Positions 24,847-31,886 of a stretch of DNA of 48,882 nucleotides are shown here, piece after piece. The position numbers were made by a program, and so were the translations under genes. The stretch comes from Sphingobacteriales bacterium 16-39-50 (lineage in GTDB: Bacteria; Bacteroidota; Bacteroidia; Sphingobacteriales; Sphingobacteriaceae). The stretch spans positions 1-48,882 of the forward strand of contig NCHA01000022.1 in assembly GCA_002257025.1 (NCBI GenBank). Direction: 5' to 3'. How positions within the stretch are numbered: the stretch's first letter is position 1; every line of letters starts with the position of its first letter. The notes under the pieces are model-generated. The model did not search any database, was not told the origin of the DNA, and worked only from the letters and a program-made list of their open reading frames with translations.

Positions 24847-25617
24847 ATGACTTATAAAAGCAAAGAAAGTAGACTATTGCTCGTTCTGGGCACATTCCTG
24901 GTTGCAAACGCAATTCTAGCTGAGTTTATTGGAGTTAAAATATTTACTGTTGAAGGTTCTCTGGGAATGGAGAAATTCGATATCGATATGTTCGGTGTTC
25001 CTGATCTATCTTTTAATATGTCGGCCGGAGTAGTAACCTGGCCGCTCATATTTATTATGACAGATATCATTAATGAGTATTTTGGAGTAAAGCAGGTTCG
25101 CTTTTTGTCAATACTGGCGGCAATTCTGATAAGCTATGCTTTTTTAGTGGTTGGTTTTGCGATGGATTTGGTTCCGTCCGATTTTTGGATCAATCAAAAA
25201 GTTGATGGGGTAGATGTTAATATGAATGCAGCTTTCAATGGGATTTTTGGTCAGGGGATGTGGATAATTGCCGGTTCTATTATTGCATTTCTAATCGGAC
25301 AAATGGCTGATGTAATTCTGTTTCATCGTATTAAAAAGCTTACCGGCGAGCGGTTTCTGTGGTTAAGAGCTACCGGCTCTACTCTGGTATCTCAAATGAT
25401 CGATAGCTTTGTGGTTATCTTCATAGCTTTTTATCTTAATCCTCAATATAACTGGAGCTGGCAAATGGTTGCAGCAATCGGATTGGTTAATTATACCTAT
25501 AAATTTATAGTTGCAATCCTGATGACTCCTTTGCTTTATGGGGTGCATAAACTGATTGATAAATTCCTCGGAAAAGATCTTTCAGCAAAGCTTATTGCAG
25601 AGGCAGCAAAGGCATAA
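24847..25617 (+). CDS. yhhQ: Queuosine precursor transporter (YhhQ/VUT family)
   Basis: An inner-membrane importer for queuosine precursors such as preQ0/preQ1. The 256-residue product has about six hydrophobic segments. Family marks are MTDIINEYFGVK (about 71-83), QMADVILF (about 152-159) and RATGSTLVSQMIDSFVVIF (about 175-193). It diverges from the transaminase gene across 99 bp of AT-rich DNA in which no preQ1 riboswitch could be recognised. The adjacent hydrolases begin 61 bp downstream on the same strand, and no functional link is evident. Confidence 0.92.
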   Translation: MTYKSKESRLLLVLGTFLVANAILAEFIGVKIFTVEGSLGMEKFDIDMFGVPDLSFNMSAGVVTWPLIFIMTDIINEYFGVKQVRFLSILAAILISYAFLVVGFAMDLVPSDFWINQKVDGVDVNMNAAFNGIFGQGMWIIAGSIIAFLIGQMADVILFHRIKKLTGERFLWLRATGSTLVSQMIDSFVVIFIAFYLNPQYNWSWQMVAAIGLVNYTYKFIVAILMTPLLYGVHKLIDKFLGKDLSAKLIAEAAKA

Positions 25618-25678
25618 GGATTTACTTTTACTGTAATTATTGCTAAGAAATTAATTATCAAACTAAATTGAATATCAA

Positions 25679-26794
25679 ATGAAATCAAAGCTTCTTTGTT
25701 TATCACTATTATTCCTGATTTTATTCGGGATGTCTAAGCCTGCTGCTGCACAGGAAGATCTCTGGAAAGAACAAAGGGCTTGGGAAGGGGTTCCTGAATA
25801 TTATCAAAAATGGAATTATCCTGATTTTCAGTTTTCTTCTACATTGCCTGCCTGGAAAAATGATAGGGTTCAGGTCGCTGCTACCCTTCAGCGATTATTG
25901 GGTGATATACCTGCCCGTCCAAAGAATCTGAATGTAAAAACCGTTTTCAGAAAGCAGATGAACGGATATGTACTCGAAAAATTTCTGATAGATAATGAAG
26001 TGGATGGTTTGATACCCGGATATCTGGCTATCCCAACGAATGTAAAAGGTAAAGTGCCGGTTATTTTGGGAATGCATGGACATGGCAGCAGTAAGGACAA
26101 TATTCTAGGTTCGGATTCTGATACGGCACAGGATGTTTTGGCTTTACTGATTTCAAAAGGATATGCGGTAATGGCTATTGATAGTTATTTTAACGGAGAA
26201 CGCCGTGGCACAGGTCCGGCAGGGACACCCGAACAGTCAAAAGGGGCTGCCCAGGAAACCTCAACTTTTAAGATCAATTTATGGTTTGGCCGCTCATTAT
26301 GGGGAATGCAAATCCGTGATGAACAAATTGCTTTGGATTATCTGAAAACCCGCCCTGAAATCGATTCAGAAAAGATAGGGGTAGAAGGCATGAGTATGGG
26401 AAGTACCAGAGCATGGTGGTTGGCTGCACTTGATGAACGAGTAAAGGTTGTGGTTGGAATCGCTTGCTTTACCCGCTACAAAGAACTTATTGAACAAAGG
26501 GAACTTAAAGCGCATGGGATCTATTATTTTGTCCCGGGTATGCTGCAACACTTTGATACTGAAGCAGTAATGGGACTCATAGCTCCGAGACCATTTCTGG
26601 CTCTTACAGGCGATAGTGATGCCGGTTCACCTTTAAGCGGGATGAAAACCCTGGAGAAAAAATTAGATACCGTTTATTCTCTTTATAAGGAGAAAGATAA
26701 GTTTAAGAGTATTATTTATCCAAATACAGGGCATGTATTCACAGATGATATGAAGATTGAAATGCTCGACTGGTTTGAAAAATATCTCAAATAG
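25679..26794 (+). CDS. Secreted alpha/beta hydrolase (dienelactone-hydrolase-like)
   Basis: An exported esterase-type enzyme of 371 residues. The signal peptide ends at PAAAQ (about 25). The nucleophile elbow is GMSMG with S239. The oxyanion region is MHGHGSSKD (132-140), the acid is D312 or D314 (TGDSDAGSP), and the histidine is H352 (NTGHVF). The N-terminal 100 residues precede the core, as in Abhydrolase_7 and acetyl-xylan-esterase-like proteins of Bacteroidota. The substrate is unknown, and an ester on a plant polysaccharide is the usual suggestion. It is followed after 3 bp by a second hydrolase of similar layout, clearly one operon. Confidence 0.88.
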   Translation: MKSKLLCLSLLFLILFGMSKPAAAQEDLWKEQRAWEGVPEYYQKWNYPDFQFSSTLPAWKNDRVQVAATLQRLLGDIPARPKNLNVKTVFRKQMNGYVLEKFLIDNEVDGLIPGYLAIPTNVKGKVPVILGMHGHGSSKDNILGSDSDTAQDVLALLISKGYAVMAIDSYFNGERRGTGPAGTPEQSKGAAQETSTFKINLWFGRSLWGMQIRDEQIALDYLKTRPEIDSEKIGVEGMSMGSTRAWWLAALDERVKVVVGIACFTRYKELIEQRELKAHGIYYFVPGMLQHFDTEAVMGLIAPRPFLALTGDSDAGSPLSGMKTLEKKLDTVYSLYKEKDKFKSIIYPNTGHVFTDDMKIEMLDWFEKYLK

Positions 26795-26797
26795 ATA

Positions 26798-27946
26798 ATG
26801 AAGAATTTATCCATCCGAACTGTTCTGGTTTTATTTTGTATTCCATTACTCGGCCAAAATAGTGCTGCACAAACAGTAAGTAAACAATCAGCATGGCAGA
26901 AAATTGCGCCGTACTTCGCTGTACCTGATCAGTTTAAGGATCAATTTGGACCATATCGTTCCCCACTAAAATTTTATGATGGAAGGGAAGTGAAAAATCC
27001 TGCCGAATGGAAGAAAAGAAGGATAGAGGTTCTTGATCGCTGGAATGGGCTAATGGGCAAATGGCCTGCACTCATAACAGATCAGAAGCTGGAGTTTCTT
27101 GACTCTGTCAGTAAGGAGAGCTTTACCCAGTATCAGGTTAGGTTTAACTGGGTGCCTGGTCAGAAGACGATAGGATACCTCATGGTTCCTCATGGCAAAG
27201 GGAAAAAGCCGGCAGTTATAACTGTTTATTATGAACCTGAAACTGCTGCAGGTTTGGGAAGGCCTGATCTTCCTGATCGGGATTTTGCTTATCAGCTTTG
27301 CAAAAGAGGATTTGTGACACTTTCATTGGGTACAACAGAAAGTACCAATTCTAAAACCTATTCAATTTATTACCCTGGGATTCAAAATGCAAGTGTTCAG
27401 CCCTTATCAATGCTTGCTTATGCTGCCGCTAATGCATGGAATGTTCTTGCTAAGGTTAAGGATGTTGATTCAAAACGGATCGGTATTATGGGGCATTCTT
27501 ACGGAGGGAAATGGGCAATGTTTGCATCCTGTTTATATGAGAAATTTGCCTGTGCAGTGTGGTCAGATCCGGGAATAGTTTTCGAGGATTCCCGTGAATC
27601 GATCAATTACTGGGAACCCTGGTATCTGGGTTATCATCCTCAGCCCTGGCGAAAAAGAGGATTAATCACCAATGACAATCCCGCAAAAGGTTTGTACCCT
27701 AAACTGGTTTCAGAGGGGTATAATCTTCAGGAATTGCATGCACTGATGGCTCCCCGTCCATTTCTCGTTTCGGGAGGTTCTGAAGATCCTGCTAATCGCT
27801 GGATTCCATTGAATCATTCTGTTGCAGTAAATGATTTACTGGGCTACAAGAATCGTGTTGCGATGACAAACAGACCCGAGCATACTCCGAATCTGGAGTC
27901 TAATGAAGTGGCGTATTCGTTTTTGGAGTACTATTTGAAGTATTGA
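26798..27946 (+). CDS. Second secreted alpha/beta hydrolase, probable paralogue
   Basis: A 382-residue exported hydrolase. The signal peptide ends near NSAAQ (about 25). The nucleophile elbow is GHSYGG with S234, the acidic member lies in SGGSEDPANRW, and the likely histidine is H362 (RPEHTPN). It shares the APRPFL segment and overall order with the upstream gene but has a different elbow. The GCSRxGK motif of CE15 glucuronoyl esterases is absent, so that label is not supported. The substrate is unknown. The final codons and stop lie inside a TATTGAG tandem repeat, so slippage there would change only the last few residues. Confidence 0.85.
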   Translation: MKNLSIRTVLVLFCIPLLGQNSAAQTVSKQSAWQKIAPYFAVPDQFKDQFGPYRSPLKFYDGREVKNPAEWKKRRIEVLDRWNGLMGKWPALITDQKLEFLDSVSKESFTQYQVRFNWVPGQKTIGYLMVPHGKGKKPAVITVYYEPETAAGLGRPDLPDRDFAYQLCKRGFVTLSLGTTESTNSKTYSIYYPGIQNASVQPLSMLAYAAANAWNVLAKVKDVDSKRIGIMGHSYGGKWAMFASCLYEKFACAVWSDPGIVFEDSRESINYWEPWYLGYHPQPWRKRGLITNDNPAKGLYPKLVSEGYNLQELHALMAPRPFLVSGGSEDPANRWIPLNHSVAVNDLLGYKNRVAMTNRPEHTPNLESNEVAYSFLEYYLKY

Positions 27947-27968
27947 GTATTGAGTATTGAGTATTGAG
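27941..27968. repeat. TATTGAG heptanucleotide x4
   Basis: Four perfect tandem copies of TATTGAG cover the last codons and stop (TGA 27944-27946) of the hydrolase gene. The rest of the spacer to 28174 shows no gene. Its far end carries GTCAATT-GTCAACT-GTCAATT (28147-28167), a related heptad in opposite orientation. Confidence 0.9.
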
Positions 27969-28146
27969 ATTTGATCCTGGTTCAATTGAGATGTATTGAT
28001 TAATGTATAATTAATCTGATAGCAAAATAATGACATCTTTTAGCACTTCCGTTCACCCAGATAAAGACAACAGATAACTGAACCAAAAACCAGGAATCAA
28101 GACATTGAGTAACTAATTGGTATTTTCAACCCAATTGCTATCGGGT

Positions 28147-28167
28147 GTCAATTGTCAACTGTCAATT
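28147..28167. repeat. GTCAATT heptanucleotide x3
   Basis: GTCAATT, GTCAACT, GTCAATT in tandem, 7 bp beyond the FKBP stop codon. The reverse complement AATTGAC resembles the TATTGAG unit at the other end of the same spacer. Confidence 0.75.
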
Positions 28168-28174
28168 GATAGTC

Positions 28175-28858
28175 CTACTTCCCGATCTTAATCAATTCTA
28201 CTTCAAATATCAAAGTGCTGTAAGGTGGAATATCTTTGCCTGCACCGCGTTCTCCGTAAGCAAGTGCATAAGGTATGAAGAAGCGATATTTTGAACCTAT
28301 TGGCATTTGTTGCAGTCCCTCTGTCCAGCCTGGAATTACCTGGTTCAGTGTAAAGGAAGTTGGTTCACCGCGGTCGTATGAACTATCAAATTGTTGCCCG
28401 TTTGTAAGTGTTCCTTTGTAGTGAACAGTTACCTCATCAGTAGCGACTGGCTTGGCACCTGTGCCGGGAGTAAGGACTTCATATTGCAATCCGCTCGGAA
28501 GGGTAATAATTCCGGCTTTCTTCTTGTTTTCACTTAAAAACTTATCTGCCTCAGCAATAGATCCCTCAAATTTCTTTTTCTCAAGAGCATTCAGAAGGCC
28601 ATAGATTACTTCCTGTGATTTTTCAGGGCTGAAAATAACATTGCCACCTGAAAAAACATCACTCATTGCTTTAGAAACCAATGTATAATTCAGGTTGCTC
28701 ACGCCCCTTTGCTTCAGGTCATTAGCAATGCTTGCCCCAAAGGCATAACTTGCTGAATCCAGTTGTGTTTTAAATAACGGAGCAGCAGCTGGTTTGGTTT
28801 GTGCTGAACTATAAGTTGCAATAGCCGCAGCTGCGACAAGTAGTATATAACGTTTCAT
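28175..28858 (-). CDS. FKBP-type peptidyl-prolyl isomerase (FkpA/Mip-like)
   Basis: An exported proline isomerase and chaperone of 227 residues. A signal peptide ends at YSSAQ (about 20). A helical dimerisation region follows (about 30-125, [19 protein letters not shown], then [25 protein letters not shown]). The FKBP domain covers about 135-227: [56 protein letters not shown] and [12 protein letters not shown]. The order matches FkpA/Mip. It acts in the periplasm on unfolded envelope proteins. It is monocistronic and divergent from the AGMO-like gene. Confidence 0.93.
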   Translation of the reverse strand: MKRYILLVAAAAIATYSSAQTKPAAAPLFKTQLDSASYAFGASIANDLKQRGVSNLNYTLVSKAMSDVFSGGNVIFSPEKSQEVIYGLLNALEKKKFEGSIAEADKFLSENKKKAGIITLPSGLQYEVLTPGTGAKPVATDEVTVHYKGTLTNGQQFDSSYDRGEPTSFTLNQVIPGWTEGLQQMPIGSKYRFFIPYALAYGERGAGKDIPPYSTLIFEVELIKIGK

Positions 28859-28991
28859 CTGATTGTTTTATCCCGCTTTGCGGTATGGGTGCATCTATTT
28901 TGATCTTATTTTTTGGATCCGTATCCGGACCGGGCCGCTAATATAGACAGCCTGCAGTTAAATTAAACAATATTCTATCTAATTTTTTGTT

Positions 28992-29072
28992 TCATGATTA
29001 AATACTAAATTGTCATAATGAAACCATCATGATTTTTCCAAAACCCACAGGTAGATGATTATTAAATCATGA
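28992..29072. promoter_or_regulatory. Three TCATGA palindromes upstream of the ether-lipid operon
   Basis: TCATGATT at 28992-28999 and 29027-29034, and AATCATGA at 29065-29072. Their TCATGA cores are centred 35 and 40 bp apart, and the last is about 36 bp before the AGMO start. ATCATGATTT (29026-29035) and AAATCATGAT (29064-29073) are exact inverted copies. Such spacing suggests a dimeric regulator binding the same face of the helix. Confidence 0.5.
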
Positions 29073-29108
29073 TCGCTTCATCACCATTAAAAAACAATAA
29101 ATAAATGG

Positions 29109-30323
29109 ATGAAAGTTGACTATATCGCCCTTTCTATTCCTGTATTTTTTATCCTGATTGCAGTTGAGCTTGGTTATGCCCTGTACAAAAAGCTTGATTA
29201 CTACCGGCTTAATGATTCACTTTCGAATTTGAGTCAGGGTATAGGATCTCAATTAGTAGGAATATTTCTTAAGACAATTACTTTTTTCAGCTATTTATTT
29301 ATCTATGAGCATTGGAGATTCTATACATTTCCCAATACTTTATTGACATGGATTTTGCTTTTTTTAGGGGTAGATTTTTTCTATTACTGGTTTCACCGTA
29401 AAAGTCATCAGATTAACGCATTATGGGCAGCCCATATTGTTCATCATCAGTCTGAAGAGTATAATTTAACGGTTGCTCTCCGGCAATCATGGTTTCAGTC
29501 GGGTTTTGCCTGGGTTTTTTACCTTCCACTTGCCTTTGCCGGTTTTGAACCTATTATGTTCCTCACTGTTAGTGCTTTTAATACCATTTATCAGTTCTGG
29601 ATACATACCCGGGCAATCGGCAGAATGGGCCCCTTAGAATGGTTTTTAAATACCCCTTCCCACCACAGGGTTCATCATGGGTCGAATCCCAAATATATTG
29701 ATAAGAATCATGCAGGTACTTTAATTATCTGGGATAGAATGTTTGGAACCTTTCAGAATGAGGAAGAGGAAGTAGTTTATGGTATTACCAAGCCTTTGGC
29801 GAGCTGGAATCCGGTTTGGGCAAACTTTCACTACTGGGCTGATCTATATTCCAGTTCAAAGAATGCCAGAACTTATACCGATAAGATTAAAATCTTTATC
29901 AAAGCACCGGGCTGGTTCCCTGATTACCTCGGAGGAGTGCAACATCCCAAAGAAATTGAGATCAGTAACTATGTTAAATATAGTCCTGATTACGATCAGC
30001 GATTCAAAAAATATATTCTCATCACATTTCTTTTCACTCTTAGTCTTTCAAGTCTGCTTATTTTTATCAATTCAGAATTAAGTTCTTTACAATTGATAGC
30101 CTGTAGTCTGCTTTCAATTTTAAGTCTTACATCCTGTGGCGTTTTAATGGAGCAACGAAATTGGTCTCACTGGTTTGAAAATGTCAGAATTTTAATCTGG
30201 ACTTTGGTTCCGCTAACATTCTATGGAAACACTTTTTTTTCAAATCTGATTATTATTAACACCATCGCGGCATTGCTTTCATTCGCCTGGTTCAATCGTA
30301 TCAAAAGGAATAAATATGTTTAA
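29109..30323 (+). CDS. Alkylglycerol monooxygenase-like membrane di-iron enzyme
   Basis: A fatty-acid-hydroxylase superfamily protein of 404 residues that strongly resembles animal AGMO, which cleaves the O-alkyl bond of ether glycerolipids with oxygen and tetrahydrobiopterin. The histidine boxes are HRKSH (96-100), HIVHH (109-113) and SHHRVHH (184-190). AGMO-type context surrounds them: EEYNLTVALRQSW (116-128), YQFWIHTRAI (161-170), LNTPSHHRVHHGSNP and AGTLIIWDRMFGTF. About five transmembrane helices lie N-terminally and around the boxes, and four more end the protein (about 275-400). Its stop overlaps the next gene by 8 bp. An ATG 4 bp upstream is out of frame. The pterin requirement in this organism is unknown. 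Confidence 0.9.
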   Translation: MKVDYIALSIPVFFILIAVELGYALYKKLDYYRLNDSLSNLSQGIGSQLVGIFLKTITFFSYLFIYEHWRFYTFPNTLLTWILLFLGVDFFYYWFHRKSHQINALWAAHIVHHQSEEYNLTVALRQSWFQSGFAWVFYLPLAFAGFEPIMFLTVSAFNTIYQFWIHTRAIGRMGPLEWFLNTPSHHRVHHGSNPKYIDKNHAGTLIIWDRMFGTFQNEEEEVVYGITKPLASWNPVWANFHYWADLYSSSKNARTYTDKIKIFIKAPGWFPDYLGGVQHPKEIEISNYVKYSPDYDQRFKKYILITFLFTLSLSSLLIFINSELSSLQLIACSLLSILSLTSCGVLMEQRNWSHWFENVRILIWTLVPLTFYGNTFFSNLIIINTIAALLSFAWFNRIKRNKYV

Positions 30324-31023
30324 ACGACACAGAAGCTTCTCACTAATCTTTTTGCTGATAATGATTCTGAATCTGATGGTTCAGTCGACTTTTTTTGAGG
30401 GTTACAGCATCTTAATTAAGCCATTAATTTGTTTGTCTCTTGCTTTTTATCTGTACAAGGAAAGCAATATGAAAGCCGGTTTTAACAGGCTGGTTTTTGC
30501 CGGACTTATTTTCTCATTGATTGGGGATGTATTGCTTCTGTACGCAGGTTCAGATGTCTATCTCTTTTTATATGGTTTAGTCTCATTTTTAATGGCTCAT
30601 ATTGTATATTCATCAGCATTTTTTCGTGATTTCAAGAACAATCCACAGGAATCAAAATATTACGGGCATCTGATGCTCTTCCTTATGGGGGTGTTTTCCA
30701 TGAGCTATTATTCATGGATCAGGGATTATCTTAATGACTTCAAAATTCCTGTTCTGGCGTATATTTTTGTGATATCTATTATGGCAATCCTTTCTGCTTA
30801 CCGCTACAGAAGGGTAAATCTGCTAAGTTTCAGATTGATCTGTTTGGGAGCGGTATTCTTTGTGATCTCTGATTCTGCACTTGCCTTTAGGAAGTTTGTA
30901 GAACCTTATTCCTTTGCCGGAATACTTATAATGTCGACTTACATGATCGCTCAGTTCCTGATTACAATGGGCACTATCGAGCGTAAGGTAGTGGAGAAAC
31001 CTCAAACTGTACAAAAGGTTTAG
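30316..31023 (+). CDS. YhhN/TMEM86-family lysoplasmalogenase-like membrane protein
   Basis: A 235-residue protein with about eight transmembrane helices and no signal peptide. Family marks are FSLIGDVLLLY (about 71-81), FLMAHIVYSSAFF (about 92-104) and FFVISDSALAFRKF (about 186-199). The paired aspartates in GD and SD are the conserved polar residues of the YhhN fold. Animal TMEM86A/B hydrolyse the vinyl-ether bond of lysoplasmalogens. It overlaps the AGMO-like gene (ATG inside its last codons), so both are made from one transcript. Both act on ether bonds of glycerolipids, which supports the function better than homology alone. Confidence 0.85.
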   Translation: MFKRHRSFSLIFLLIMILNLMVQSTFFEGYSILIKPLICLSLAFYLYKESNMKAGFNRLVFAGLIFSLIGDVLLLYAGSDVYLFLYGLVSFLMAHIVYSSAFFRDFKNNPQESKYYGHLMLFLMGVFSMSYYSWIRDYLNDFKIPVLAYIFVISIMAILSAYRYRRVNLLSFRLICLGAVFFVISDSALAFRKFVEPYSFAGILIMSTYMIAQFLITMGTIERKVVEKPQTVQKV

Positions 31024-31130
31024 AATGCTAATTATTCGTTTCTATTTAATTGCTTTGAATAATTAATCTATATTCGGTGAATTAATCCCACCAGGATTCA
31101 TAAAACGCAATTGAAAAATCTTTTAACCGA

Positions 31131-31886
31131 ATGTTTCTTTTAAATATGCTCAGAAGCACTGGATTAACATTCCTGGTGGTATTTCAGTTTCCGTTTCTAA
31201 ATTTTTCTGTCGCTCAGATAAAAAATGAGATTAGTCCTGAGCAATTAATTGTTCGGAACGCTGCTTCAGTTTATTTCCAATCTTTAGGTGAACAATCCGG
31301 AATTTACAGAGGGACGGAATATACTGGATACCCATACAGATTAAAATCAGGTCATCAGTTTTTTGAATCGGCTGACATTAGCAATGGTTCTATTTACTAT
31401 GATGGTGTTCTTTATGAAAATGTCCCGATGAGGCTGGATATAATTAAAGATCAATTAGTTGTACGTTATGTTGATCAGGTTTCAGGAATTAGTCTTCATA
31501 ATGAGAAAATAGATTTTTTCTCCATTCATAATCACCATTTTATCCATATAAAGGATGATAATCTCAATATACCGCCGGGATTTTACGATCATGTTTATGA
31601 TGGAGGAATTGACGTCCTTGTGAATCGCTCTAAAGGTACTTTAAAGGAGGTATCAGTTGAAGGTAATTTTATTACGATCCTCAAGCAAAAAAATAATTTT
31701 TTTCTGAAAAAGGAAGGGGTTTACTACCAGGTTGAAAGCTCAGGATCAGTTTTGAAAGTTCTGGGCAGTAAGCAAAAAGAAATTCAGGAGTTTCTGAAAA
31801 AGAGTAATATCAAATTCAGGAAAGATCCTGAAAATGCAATTGTCCGAATGGTGAAGTATTATGATCTTTTAACAGAATCAAAATGA
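31131..31886 (+). CDS. Secreted protein of unknown function heading the TonB-receptor operon
   Basis: A 251-residue protein I do not recognise. A signal peptide ends near FSVAQ (about 29). ATG at codon 6 (MLRSTGLTF) is an alternative start. The mature part alternates polar and aromatic residues, suggesting beta-structure (GSIYYDGVLYENVPMRLDI, QLVVRYVDQVSGISLHNEK, FFSIHNHHFIHI). It has no cysteines, no lipobox and no membrane helix. The C-terminus is helical and basic (KQKEIQEFLKKSNIKFRKDPENAIVRMVKYYDLL). Its TGA overlaps the ATG of the receptor gene (ATGA), so the products are probably needed together, for example as a periplasmic partner of the receptor. Confidence 0.8.
   Translation: MFLLNMLRSTGLTFLVVFQFPFLNFSVAQIKNEISPEQLIVRNAASVYFQSLGEQSGIYRGTEYTGYPYRLKSGHQFFESADISNGSIYYDGVLYENVPMRLDIIKDQLVVRYVDQVSGISLHNEKIDFFSIHNHHFIHIKDDNLNIPPGFYDHVYDGGIDVLVNRSKGTLKEVSVEGNFITILKQKNNFFLKKEGVYYQVESSGSVLKVLGSKQKEIQEFLKKSNIKFRKDPENAIVRMVKYYDLLTESK

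Noticed and set aside
26798..27946. CE15 glucuronoyl esterase
   Set aside because: The GCSRxGK nucleophile motif is absent and the elbow is GHSYGG.
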